Below are positions 51,494-59,887 of a stretch of DNA of 64,000 bases, piece after piece. The notes under the pieces are model-generated. The model saw only the letters and a program-made list of their open reading frames with translations, did not search any database and had not been told where the DNA came from. Position numbers and translations under genes: made by a program. Origin of the DNA: JANQPX01 sp051010395 (GTDB taxonomy: Bacteria > Pseudomonadota > Alphaproteobacteria > Geminicoccales > Geminicoccaceae); contig JBPCVQ010000308.1 in NCBI GenBank assembly GCA_051010395.1, forward strand, positions 1 through 64,000. Direction: 5' to 3'. The first letter of the stretch is position 1. Every line of letters starts with the position of its first letter.

Positions 51494-52789
51494 TTGCCGC
51501 CCGATTTTCGTGAACGATTCGCTCATAGCGTCAACGGACGTTTCTTCTATGGCTGGCTCATGGTCGTGGTCGCCATGGCCGGCTATTTCGCGAGCGGCCC
51601 CGGCCAATCGCACATCTTCAGCGTCTTTATCCTGCCGCTGTCCCGCGATCTCGGCCTGGACCAGACCCAGATCTCGTCCGCCTACGCCCTCGCCACCCTC
51701 GCCGCCGCCTTCGGCCTTCCCTATATCGGCCGGCTGATCGACCGCTACGGCATGCGCCGGGTGGTGTTGATCACGACGACGCTGCTCGGCTTCGCCGCGA
51801 TCGCGTTCGGCAGGGTGCAGGGCCTGATCATGCTCTGCCTGCTGTTCGGCGCGCTTCGCTTTCTCGGCCAGGGCACACTGATGTTGAGTTCTTCGAACCT
51901 GGTGGCCCAGTGGTTCAGCAAAAAGCGCGGCTTCGCCGCCAGCCTCGTGGCGCTGGGCTTCTCAGCAAGCGTGGCGTTTCACCCGCCCTTGGCTCAATGG
52001 CTGATCGACCAGGTCGGCTGGCGCGACGCCTGGCTCTGGCTCGGCATCATGACCTGGGCAATCTATTTGCCGTTGGTGTTCTTTCTGGTGCAAAACAAAC
52101 CTGAGGACATCGGCCTCACCCCGGATGGCGATCGCACGGCGATCAGCGTTGACAAGGATGGTGTGGCCATCAGCGACAACAAAACCAGCTCCGCCGATGT
52201 CGGCCTGACCAGCGGCGAAGCCCTACGCACGACGGCCTTCTGGATCACAGCGATCGCACTCGCCAGTTTCTCCATGCTGGTGACGGCTCTGTTCTTTTAT
52301 CAAGTCTCGATCTTCCAGACCCAGGGCCTGAGCGAGCAGATCGCAGCCAGGGTCTTTCCGATCTCGGCGATCACCATGGTCTGCTGCATGCCAATCTTCG
52401 GCCGCATGCTGGACCGCCTGCCAACCAAGCCACTATTCACGTCAGGGGTCCTCCTGATGAGTGCTTCGATGATCGCCCTTACCTTTGTCCGGGACCTGCC
52501 GACCGCTGTTGTTTATGCCGTGATCTTCGGCATGAACAATGGCGCCGTGCATGCGCTGATCGGCTATGTCTGGCCGCATTACTTCGGACGCAAACATCTG
52601 GGCTCAATCCAGGGAACAGCCGCCACCATCATGGTCGTCGGCGCCTCGATCGGCCCGCTCCCCTTCGGCGCGGCCTACGATGCCACCGGCAGCTATCAGA
52701 CGGCCCTCTTTACCCTTGCCGCCCTGCCGGTGCTGTGCGCGATCGCCGTGCTCTTCATGCGTCCGCCGGACCTACGAAGGACGTCGTGA
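51494..52789 (+). CDS. MFS transporter (OFA/monocarboxylate-like)
   Basis: 431 residues, twelve helices. FFYGWLMVVVAMAGYFASGPGQSHIFSVFILPLSRDLGLDQTQISSAYALATLAAAFGLPYIGRLIDRYGMRRVVLI is the first half start with the A-motif RLIDRYGMRR. The W.MV start and SISYAL pattern resemble oxalate:formate or monocarboxylate carriers. The start chosen is TTG at 51494, with AAGGAG seven bases upstream; the frame extends 55 codons further but that part is not membrane-like. Divergent from the M20 peptidase gene. Confidence 0.88.
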   Translation: MPPDFRERFAHSVNGRFFYGWLMVVVAMAGYFASGPGQSHIFSVFILPLSRDLGLDQTQISSAYALATLAAAFGLPYIGRLIDRYGMRRVVLITTTLLGFAAIAFGRVQGLIMLCLLFGALRFLGQGTLMLSSSNLVAQWFSKKRGFAASLVALGFSASVAFHPPLAQWLIDQVGWRDAWLWLGIMTWAIYLPLVFFLVQNKPEDIGLTPDGDRTAISVDKDGVAISDNKTSSADVGLTSGEALRTTAFWITAIALASFSMLVTALFFYQVSIFQTQGLSEQIAARVFPISAITMVCCMPIFGRMLDRLPTKPLFTSGVLLMSASMIALTFVRDLPTAVVYAVIFGMNNGAVHALIGYVWPHYFGRKHLGSIQGTAATIMVVGASIGPLPFGAAYDATGSYQTALFTLAALPVLCAIAVLFMRPPDLRRTS

Positions 52790-52836
52790 GGCTGACAACC
52801 GAATGACGATGCCACCGCCGGCAATGAAGGCTCGTT

Positions 52837-52852
52837 CTGTGATCGGAATCAC
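52837..52852. promoter_or_regulatory. CRP/FNR-type binding site (TGTGA-N6-TCACA)
   Basis: TGTGATCGGAATCACA is an exact CRP-family consensus, extended by a further matching base pair on each side (CTGTGAT/ATCACAG). It lies 170 bp before the DUF2339 gene and 48 bp after the MFS stop. It could regulate the DUF2339 gene; no such regulator gene is in the window. Confidence 0.5.
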
Positions 52853-53018
52853 AGATTTGATCCCACCCGCCGAGATAGCTACCTTCGGGCCATTGCTTGA
52901 TTTCACAAGTAAAGCCTTGAGCGAACATTCATCGGCTGTTTGAGGGGGATTCCATGAGCTTTTCTCGGCCACCCGCCTCGGATCGGGCTGTCGGTGATGT
53001 GCAGATGATGAGAGGCCG

Positions 53019-55847
53019 ATGATGGGCGCCAACTTTATGTTCTTCATTCTCTTGGCGCTGACCGTGGCTTTTGGCCCATGGATTTTGATCGTCGCCCTTT
53101 TCAAGCGAATAACTAGCCTGCGCACTGAGATTGCGGCTCTGAGACGGACGGTCAACACACTAGCGGAGAGGGGCAGAAAAACTGACGACGCCACGACATC
53201 ACCTGTCGACGATTCAAAGGTCGCGGAAGCACCTGCCCCCCAGCGCTCCCCGCCAGCCGAAGACATGCGCCCTCCTGCGACGGACGCGACCGATACCGAA
53301 CTTCCAGGTGACCCCATCCGTCCCGCTGCGCAGGTGGCAGCAGGCACGTCACCCCGTGCGACGGAGGGCCTGGAGCAGCGCCTGGCTTCCCGCTGGCTGG
53401 TCTGGCTCGGCGCCGTCACGGTGGCGCTCGGCAGCGCCTTTCTGATCAAGCACTCATTCGAGGCGGGCTGGCTAAGCCCTGGCATCAGGGTCACCGCCGG
53501 TCTCGGGTTCGCTGCGTTCCTGATCACCCTCGGTGAATGGCTGCGCAGGCAGCCCTTGTCGCAGGCGATCGCCTCCATGCGACCGGACTACGTCCCGCCG
53601 GCACTGACGGGCGGCGGACTGTTTGCGGCCTTTGCGAGCATCTACGGGGCGGAAGCTCTCTATGGGCTGATGCCGCCGACGATCGCGTTTGCCGGACTTG
53701 CCGTGGTCGCCTTTCTGGGTGTCGGACTATCCCTTCTGCAAGGCCCCTTCATCGCTCTGCTTGGCCTGGTTGGCGGCTTCGTGACACCGATACTCATTGG
53801 AAGTGACGATCCAACGCTGTGGCCGCTGGTCGCCTATCTGCTGGCGCTCGTCGGGGCCGGGCTGCTCGTGGTCCGTTATCGCGGCTGGCCGTGGCTCGCC
53901 TATGCCGTGCTTGCCGGCGCCGTGCTCTGGGCGCTGCCCTTGCTCGCCTTGCTGAAAAGCACAGAAAGTGGCCAGCCTCTGGCCATGGCCCTCTATCTGC
54001 TGTCCATCGCCGCATTGGCCATCCTGGTTCTGGACTTGCCATCCTCAACGCTAGCACCCGATCAATCAGGAAGCAGGCGTACCCGCCTAGCCTGGAGATG
54101 GATGGCCGCGATGGGGCCGGTCGATCGCTTTCGCGCCTTGTCGGTCTGTCTGGTGGCCATTCTGGCTTTTGGATTTGCCCGGGCCGATGGCTATGGCCCC
54201 ACATCCCTCGCCACGCTCTTCATCTTCGCCGCCGGCTATCTGATCGTCGGCCGCTGGCGCCAATTGCTGACGCCCTTGCCAATCGCGGCCTTGATCCTGG
54301 TCCTCGCAACATTGTCGATCTGGCATATACCTGACGCCCTTCTACCCTGGCCGGAACCGCTCTACCGCTTCGAGGGCCAAGCATACGGAACGGTGCCAGG
54401 CCCTATCCTGCCGCCGTCGATCACGCCCTTCCTCATGGTCACGGCCGGCTTCGCGGCCTTGTTCGGCATCGGCGGCTTCGCAGCCGTGTTCGGAGCACGG
54501 CACCCAGGCCTTTGGGCCGGCATATCCGCAGCTGGCCCCCTTCTTCTTTTATCGATCGCCTACTGGCGCATTGAAGGCTTCGCGCTGAGCGCGCTCTGGG
54601 CCGGCGTTGCTCTGGTTCTGGCCGCTCTCGGCGTGGCCGCGGCGACGATCGTCGGCCGCTACCGACACCTACAAGGCGCCAATCTGGCGCTTGGCATCTA
54701 CGCTGCTGGAACCGTTGCCGCTCTCAGCCTTGCCGGTGTCATGGTGCTCGAAGAAGCGTGGCTGACCGTCGCCTTGTCGCTACAGCTGCCGGCGCTCGCC
54801 TGGCTGTCCCGCCATCTCGACCTCCCGAGCTTCAGGCCATTGGCGGCGGCCGTCGCCCTGGTGATCTTGGCTCGCCTCGTTCTCAATCCCAATGTCCTGG
54901 ACTACGCCTTGAGCTCGACACCGGGCTTCAACTGGGTGCTCTACGGCTATGGGCTCCCAGCCGCCGCCTGCTATCTCGCAGCAATCTGGTTTCGAGCCGG
55001 CGGCCTCGATCGGCTGATCACTCTCCTGGAAGCGAACATGCTGATCTTCGGCGTGCTCCTCATCACCCTGCAGATCCGAGCCCTTGTAGCCGGTAGCATC
55101 GGAGCGCCGACTTACGATCTTTTGGAGCAAAGCCTGCAATCCATCGCCTGGCTCATGATCGCCATCGCGCTGATGTGGACCGGCAACCGCCGCCAGGCAA
55201 TGTTAGAAACTGGCGGCTCACCATCGCAAAGCGGCCTGATCCTGACTGATACTGTCCTCTATTGGGGCTGGCGCATCCTCCTGAGCCTGGGCGCTATGCA
55301 GGTGCTTGTGCTGCAGCTGGTTATCGACAATCCCCTATGGTCGCCGATCGCAGTGGGGCCATGGCCGATCGTCAATCTTCTGCTGCTCGCCTACGGCATA
55401 CCCGCCATTCTCGCCTGCCTGATCGCGCAAGCCTGGCCGGAAAGCCGTCACAGAATGTTCTGGTCCAGGGTGAGCTATGCGATCGGTCTCGTGCTCGTCA
55501 TGGTCTACCTGTCGCTCGAACTGCGCCACGCCTTTCAGGGCACCCGGCTCGATGGAGCGATGACGAGTAACGCCGAATGGTACAGCTATTCAGCTCTATG
55601 GCTGATCACCGCCGCCGTGCTGCTGGGCTTGGGCTTGTGGCGCACCAGCACCCCGCTCCGTCACGCGGCGTTGATCATCGTGCTCATCACCGTCGGCAAG
55701 GTCTTCCTGTTCGATGCCGCAGCGCTGACCGGCCTCTATCGCGTGGCGTCATTCTTCGGCCTGGGACTTTGCCTCATCGGCATCGGCTATCTCTACCAGC
55801 GCTTCCTGGCATCCCCCCCCTCCACAGCCGGTGGTATGACCACCTGA
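53019..55847 (+). CDS. DUF2339 large polytopic membrane protein
   Basis: 942 residues. A first helix (MMGANFMFFILLALTVAFGPWILIVALF) is followed by a coiled-coil and Pro/Ala/Asp-rich stretch (about 30-115), then EQRLASRWLVWLGAVTVALGSAFLIKHSFEAGWLSPGIRV and more than twenty further helices. This is the DUF2339 family, of unknown function; family members are sometimes linked to the envelope. The start may be ATG 53019 or ATG 53022. A CRP-type site lies 170 bp upstream. The last residues (GGMTT) and the TGA stop come from a dispersed repeat end (GTGGTATGACCACCTGA). Confidence 0.9.
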   Translation: MMGANFMFFILLALTVAFGPWILIVALFKRITSLRTEIAALRRTVNTLAERGRKTDDATTSPVDDSKVAEAPAPQRSPPAEDMRPPATDATDTELPGDPIRPAAQVAAGTSPRATEGLEQRLASRWLVWLGAVTVALGSAFLIKHSFEAGWLSPGIRVTAGLGFAAFLITLGEWLRRQPLSQAIASMRPDYVPPALTGGGLFAAFASIYGAEALYGLMPPTIAFAGLAVVAFLGVGLSLLQGPFIALLGLVGGFVTPILIGSDDPTLWPLVAYLLALVGAGLLVVRYRGWPWLAYAVLAGAVLWALPLLALLKSTESGQPLAMALYLLSIAALAILVLDLPSSTLAPDQSGSRRTRLAWRWMAAMGPVDRFRALSVCLVAILAFGFARADGYGPTSLATLFIFAAGYLIVGRWRQLLTPLPIAALILVLATLSIWHIPDALLPWPEPLYRFEGQAYGTVPGPILPPSITPFLMVTAGFAALFGIGGFAAVFGARHPGLWAGISAAGPLLLLSIAYWRIEGFALSALWAGVALVLAALGVAAATIVGRYRHLQGANLALGIYAAGTVAALSLAGVMVLEEAWLTVALSLQLPALAWLSRHLDLPSFRPLAAAVALVILARLVLNPNVLDYALSSTPGFNWVLYGYGLPAAACYLAAIWFRAGGLDRLITLLEANMLIFGVLLITLQIRALVAGSIGAPTYDLLEQSLQSIAWLMIAIALMWTGNRRQAMLETGGSPSQSGLILTDTVLYWGWRILLSLGAMQVLVLQLVIDNPLWSPIAVGPWPIVNLLLLAYGIPAILACLIAQAWPESRHRMFWSRVSYAIGLVLVMVYLSLELRHAFQGTRLDGAMTSNAEWYSYSALWLITAAVLLGLGLWRTSTPLRHAALIIVLITVGKVFLFDAAALTGLYRVASFFGLGLCLIGIGYLYQRFLASPPSTAGGMTT
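55831..55843 (+). repeat. Dispersed palindromic repeat end (copy at 55.8 kb)
   Basis: GTGGTATGACCAC, then CTGATCTGGTTCCCATCACCTTCGCTGAAAGTGCC and CGGTATGCGGGCTCTTCTCGGG. Good match over about 80 bp. It encodes the last four residues and stop of the DUF2339 gene. Confidence 0.75.
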
Positions 55848-56000
55848 TCTGGTTCCCATCACCTTCGCTGAAAGTGCCTGCTCCCCGGTATGCGGGCTCT
55901 TCTCGGGAGCACTCTTCCCTCCCTGGCCTTCGTTCAACCGAGAAGCTATACATCTGCCATCCTGACATTCCTCTCATCAACGGCAGGACCATTTCGCTCG

Positions 56001-56975
56001 ATGACGAACACGTACTTCTTGATTGCCGCTCGACGTCTCGGCGTTACCCTCGCCGCCTTCACCCTGCTCACCGCCAGCAGCTGCGAAGGTGACACGGTCA
56101 TCAATGCCGTGCCGGACTGGGGCGGCGGCGAGCACTCACCCTATGTCCCCAAAGGTTACGAGCTTGCCTTTGAGGACAATTTCGATTGGCGGGACGCCGA
56201 CGCTTTGGTCCGTCCCGTCAGCACGGACACGGCATCGGAGAAAAGGCAAGTCCAGCCCGGCGCGCCTAGCACCTGGGAGAGTTATTTTGCTGGCTGGGGT
56301 GTGCGCTATCTCGAGGGCAACAACGATCAGGCGCTGAAGGCCGATGCCGCCTATCGCGGACAAGGCGGCCCAAGCCTCGGCGAACACGGGATCCAGCTAC
56401 ACGACATCACCGAAGATGGCACGCTCAAGCTCTACGGCCGGCCGACGCCGCCGGCGCTCCGAGACCAGTTCGAGATGCCCTATCTCGGCGGCATGATCTC
56501 TGGCGAAAAGCAGCATGCCCAGACGTATGGCTATTGGGAGATGCGCGTCCGCATCAACAGCCTGTCCGCCGGACACCACTGGGCCTTCTGGCTGATCCCT
56601 TCCGATCACTCATGGCCGCCCGAGATCGACATGCTGGAAGCGGTCGGCTCCAATCCCGAAAACCAGTCCGATGCCGATCATTTCTTCTTCAACTCGATCC
56701 TGACCGACCCGAATACCGACAGCTACACCCGCATCCTCCCGCCGCGCGGCCGCAACGCCTGGTACACCGTCGGTTTTCTCTGGACGGAGACCGAGATGCG
56801 CTGGTTCCTCGACGGCCAGGAAGTGCGCAAACGACCGGCGATGGGCGGCGACAAATCCCTCTATTTCCTGGTCTCGCCGGAGGTCGGCGGCAACTGGGTC
56901 GGTGCACCGACCAAAGACACCGAATGGCCAACCGAAGCCGAACTCGACTACATCAGAATCTACAACAAGACCTAG
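56001..56975 (+). CDS. Glycoside hydrolase family 16 lipoprotein
   Basis: 324 residues. A lipoprotein signal (LTASSC) covers the first 25 residues. GH16 body: YELAFEDNFDWRDAD, GGMISGEKQHAQTYGYWEMRVRINSLSAGHHWAFWLIPSD and the catalytic motif PPEIDMLEAVG (ExDxxE), nucleophile Glu and acid/base Glu. It should cut a beta-1,3- or mixed-link glucan, or act on an exopolysaccharide, at the cell surface. The start at 56001 has a distant AGGA; the upstream frame overlaps the 55.8-kb repeat and is not used. The stop TAG is followed at once by another repeat element. Confidence 0.9.
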   Translation: MTNTYFLIAARRLGVTLAAFTLLTASSCEGDTVINAVPDWGGGEHSPYVPKGYELAFEDNFDWRDADALVRPVSTDTASEKRQVQPGAPSTWESYFAGWGVRYLEGNNDQALKADAAYRGQGGPSLGEHGIQLHDITEDGTLKLYGRPTPPALRDQFEMPYLGGMISGEKQHAQTYGYWEMRVRINSLSAGHHWAFWLIPSDHSWPPEIDMLEAVGSNPENQSDADHFFFNSILTDPNTDSYTRILPPRGRNAWYTVGFLWTETEMRWFLDGQEVRKRPAMGGDKSLYFLVSPEVGGNWVGAPTKDTEWPTEAELDYIRIYNKT

Positions 56976-57221
56976 GTGGTGTGACCACCTCATGGGGTTG
57001 AACCGCCTTCGATGAACGTGCTTTCGTCGATGACGGGTATGCGGTCATGCAATCAATTGCGATTGGGAATGGCGACTGAATTCGCAGTCTTCCGATGGGT
57101 CGAGCAGAATCCTAGTGGTATGTCTTCAACACAAGAAATCTGCTTCTGCTCGACCAAACTTGGCGGCATACCATCTACTCATGACGATAGCGGTCGGAAT
57201 CAAATGATGTGGTCATGCCAC
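56976..57221. repeat. Complete dispersed inverted-repeat element (MITE-like), copy at 57.0 kb
   Basis: The left end is GTGGTGTGACCAC, then CTCATGGGGTTGAACCGCC. The right end, on the minus strand, is GTGGCATGACCAC, then ATCATTTGATTCCGACCG. The element is 246 bp between convergent genes. An inner pair GTCGAGCAGAA (57099) / TTCTGCTCGAC (57152) makes a central hairpin. The TAG of the right end is the stop of moeA. Confidence 0.8.
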
Positions 57222-57223
57222 CA

Positions 57224-58510
57224 CTAGAGGCCGAAACTGCTGAATGGCAGAAACGGCACCGGATCGCCTGGCGTGATCGACGTTACGTCTTCGGCGATAT
57301 TGATCAGGCCGTCCGCCTCGGTGAGCGAGGTCAGGATGCCTGAGCCTTCACGCTCGATTTTTCGGGCGCGCTGCCGACCATCCTCGCCCGTGACGATCCG
57401 GGCGCGGAGATATTCCCGTCGCCCCGGCTTCTTCTTCATCGAAAAGTCCGCCGGCACCTGGAAGGCGTGAGGTTCGATCCAGCCGCCGCCCGCCAGGGTG
57501 GAGAGGACGGGGCGGGCGAAGAGGAGGAAGCAGATCATGGCGGCGACGGGATTGCCGGGAAGACCGATGAAGATGGTTTTCCCGACTTGGCCAAGGGCAA
57601 GCGGACGGCCCGGCTTGACGGCGATCTGCCAGAAATGCAGCTGGCCCAGCTTCGCCACCGCATCAACCATGTGATCCTCATCGCCCTTGGAAGCGCCGCC
57701 GGTGGTGATGATCGCATGGTGGGCGGGAGCGATGTCCGCGAGGTTTCGTCGAATGACATCGGCGCGATCCGGCCAGATGCCCTGGTCCGAGATCTCGACG
57801 TCCAGGGTCCGTAAGAGGCCCTTCAGGATTGGGCTGTTGCTGTCATAGGTCATGCCATGGGCAAGCGGTTGACCGGGAACGACGATCTCATCGCCGCTGG
57901 AGACCAGTGCGACCTTGAGCGGCTGAAAGACATCAAGGGATGTACGCCCAAGCGCCGCAGCAACGCCAACCTCCTGGGGCCGAAGGCGAAGAGGTGGCGA
58001 AAGGACCGTCTGGCCCTTCTTCATGTCCTCGCCGGCCAGACGGCAGTTAGCGCCCCGTTTGACGCCCGCCGGGATGAGCACGTCGTCGTCGTCGATGACG
58101 ACATCTTCCTGCATCAGGGCCGTGTCGGCACCGTCGGGAAGCGCGCCACCGGTCAGCACACGCAGGGCTTCGCCTTCACCGATCCGGCCCTGAAAGGGCT
58201 GTCCCGCAGCCGAACGCCCGGCTCGCAGGCAGAGCCTGCTTTCGCCATCGCTTGCCAGACTCTTGTGGGCGAAGGCGTAGCCGTCGACGGCGACATTGTC
58301 GAATGCCGGCACGTTCCGCTCCGACGTCAGATCCTCGGCGAGAAAGCGGCCATGGGCGCTGTCCAACAGCACCGTTTCGCGATCGACCACCGTCGTAACG
58401 CGGGCGCGCAACAGAGCCAGCGCTTCGTTGGCAGGCATGCGTTTGGGGTCGTGGGCGAAGCAGTCATCCAGCAGCGGCTTTGCCTTAGGCAATTCGTTCA
58501 TGCCACTCAT
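57224..58510 (-). CDS. moeA: Molybdopterin molybdotransferase MoeA
   Basis: 428 residues. MPANEALALLRARV, NVAVDGYAF, VLTGGALPDGADTALMQEDV, VALVSSGDEIV, ITTGGASKGDEDHM and the C-terminal beta domain mark MoeA, which inserts molybdate into adenylylated molybdopterin. Length is normal. Its ATG overlaps the stop of the YeeE/YedE gene (ATGA), an unusual coupling of a sulfur-compound transporter with cofactor synthesis. The stop TAG is shared with a repeat end. Confidence 0.94.
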   Translation of the reverse strand: MSGMNELPKAKPLLDDCFAHDPKRMPANEALALLRARVTTVVDRETVLLDSAHGRFLAEDLTSERNVPAFDNVAVDGYAFAHKSLASDGESRLCLRAGRSAAGQPFQGRIGEGEALRVLTGGALPDGADTALMQEDVVIDDDDVLIPAGVKRGANCRLAGEDMKKGQTVLSPPLRLRPQEVGVAAALGRTSLDVFQPLKVALVSSGDEIVVPGQPLAHGMTYDSNSPILKGLLRTLDVEISDQGIWPDRADVIRRNLADIAPAHHAIITTGGASKGDEDHMVDAVAKLGQLHFWQIAVKPGRPLALGQVGKTIFIGLPGNPVAAMICFLLFARPVLSTLAGGGWIEPHAFQVPADFSMKKKPGRREYLRARIVTGEDGRQRARKIEREGSGILTSLTEADGLINIAEDVTSITPGDPVPFLPFSSFGL

Positions 58511-59601
58511 CCGCCCGACCTTTCCACCCCGGTCATGGGCATGACCGAGCGAAGAGCGGCGATCAGGCTGCCGCGTTCCAGATAACGAACACCGAGGACG
58601 CCGCCCGCCATGATTGAAAGCGTGGTGAGCACCGAACCGACTGCCAGCGTGGAAAGCCCTGTCATGCCCTGGCCGATGGTGCAGCCGAGCCCGAGGACGC
58701 CACCGATGCCCATAAGCACCGCGCCGGTGAGATGGCGGACGAGATCGTCCTGACCGGAGAAGCCCTCGATGCGGAAATCACCTTTGAGCTGTGCGACGAG
58801 GAAGCCGCCGACGAGCACACCGCCGATGGTTGCGATGCCGAAACTGATCGGGGCGGAAGGATAGGTCATGAGGTAGATCAGGCCGCGGGCGACTGGGGCG
58901 ACGAAGGCGAAGGAGGTGAGCGGTTCCGGCTCGAACGCGTCGGCGCCCAGAACGCCTGTGATCAACCAGCCGAGCGGGATCAACGCGCCGAGTATGAGGC
59001 CGGCCGTGATGTCCTTACCGGATGCCCTGAACTTTTTGTCCTTGAAACAGAACACGATCAGGGCCGTGGCGACGGCCAGCGCTATGAAGAGAGCAGCAGT
59101 ATTGCCAAGGCCGAGCAGCGGTGCTGCACCCTGATCCTCGCTGGTGATCCCGCCAATGGCTTCCAGAGGGACACGGGCAAGCGCAAAAAAACCGTTCATG
59201 GTCATGTAGGCGGTAATCGCCATGACCAGAAGGACCACCAGAGATTTGAGATTGCCGGCGCCGAGGCGAACGATGTTTCGTGATGTGCAGCCGCCGGTCT
59301 GGGTCATGCCAAAGCCGAACATCAGCCCTCCCAGAAGGGCGCCGGCCCAGAGAATGTCGCTCGCACGGTAGAAGCTATCGCCGAGATCGAGTATACGGGC
59401 GCTCGCCAGTGCCTGGCTGCCGAGAAGTCCGACGGCGATGGCCAAAAGCCAGGCGCGCATCCGCCGGCCGTCGCCAAACAGCACGAGGTCGGCAATGGCG
59501 CCCATGGTGCAGAAATGAGTACGCTGCACCACGGCACCGAAAACCAGCCCCGAGGCAAAAGCGGCAAGGCCGACCAAAGCTTTGACAGAAAGATCATCCA
59601 T
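58507..59601 (-). CDS. YeeE/YedE family (thiosulfate/sulfur-compound transporter-like) membrane protein
   Basis: 364 residues, about ten helices. The three Cys motifs of the family are present: THFCTMGAIAD, TQTGGCTSRNIVRLG and LGLGCTIGQGMTGLS. In TsuA relatives these Cys relay thiosulfate across the inner membrane. ATG 59601 is chosen; a GTG at 59619 in the same frame is read from within a repeat end. moeA overlaps its stop, so they are one operon. The exported rhodanese at 29.1 kb may share the sulfur role, by inference only. Confidence 0.9.
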   Translation of the reverse strand: MDDLSVKALVGLAAFASGLVFGAVVQRTHFCTMGAIADLVLFGDGRRMRAWLLAIAVGLLGSQALASARILDLGDSFYRASDILWAGALLGGLMFGFGMTQTGGCTSRNIVRLGAGNLKSLVVLLVMAITAYMTMNGFFALARVPLEAIGGITSEDQGAAPLLGLGNTAALFIALAVATALIVFCFKDKKFRASGKDITAGLILGALIPLGWLITGVLGADAFEPEPLTSFAFVAPVARGLIYLMTYPSAPISFGIATIGGVLVGGFLVAQLKGDFRIEGFSGQDDLVRHLTGAVLMGIGGVLGLGCTIGQGMTGLSTLAVGSVLTTLSIMAGGVLGVRYLERGSLIAALRSVMPMTGVERSGG

Positions 59602-59606
59602 ATTCT

Positions 59607-59619
59607 GTGGTGTGACCAC
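59607..59619 (+). repeat. Dispersed palindromic repeat end (copy at 59.6 kb)
   Basis: GTGGTGTGACCAC, then CTCATTGACTTTGAACGTTCTCGAAGAACCCGCC and TGGTATGCGGGCAGC. The family match runs about 75 bp. Unlike other copies it lies at a gene 5' end, six bases upstream of the YeeE start. The rest of the gap to 59887 shows no gene; no opposite end was recognised. Confidence 0.65.
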
Positions 59620-59887
59620 CTCATTGACTTTGAACGTTCTCGAAGAACCCGCCTTTTAGATCAATGGTATGCGGGCAGCTTTTCTCGATACACATCATCA
59701 GCATCCGGGTTGCTCCACATCGTAGATCAGTGACCGGCTCGGCCTCAATCTTTTCCGGCGATTGAGGACGTCATCCCATATCTTCTCTTTTCTGCTGGCG
59801 AGGCTGGCAGATACCGGATCCCAAGAGCCCTTCCGGCTGTTTGCGGGCAGCACAAGGAGATCATTGAAGAACTTTTCGAACGGGCTC

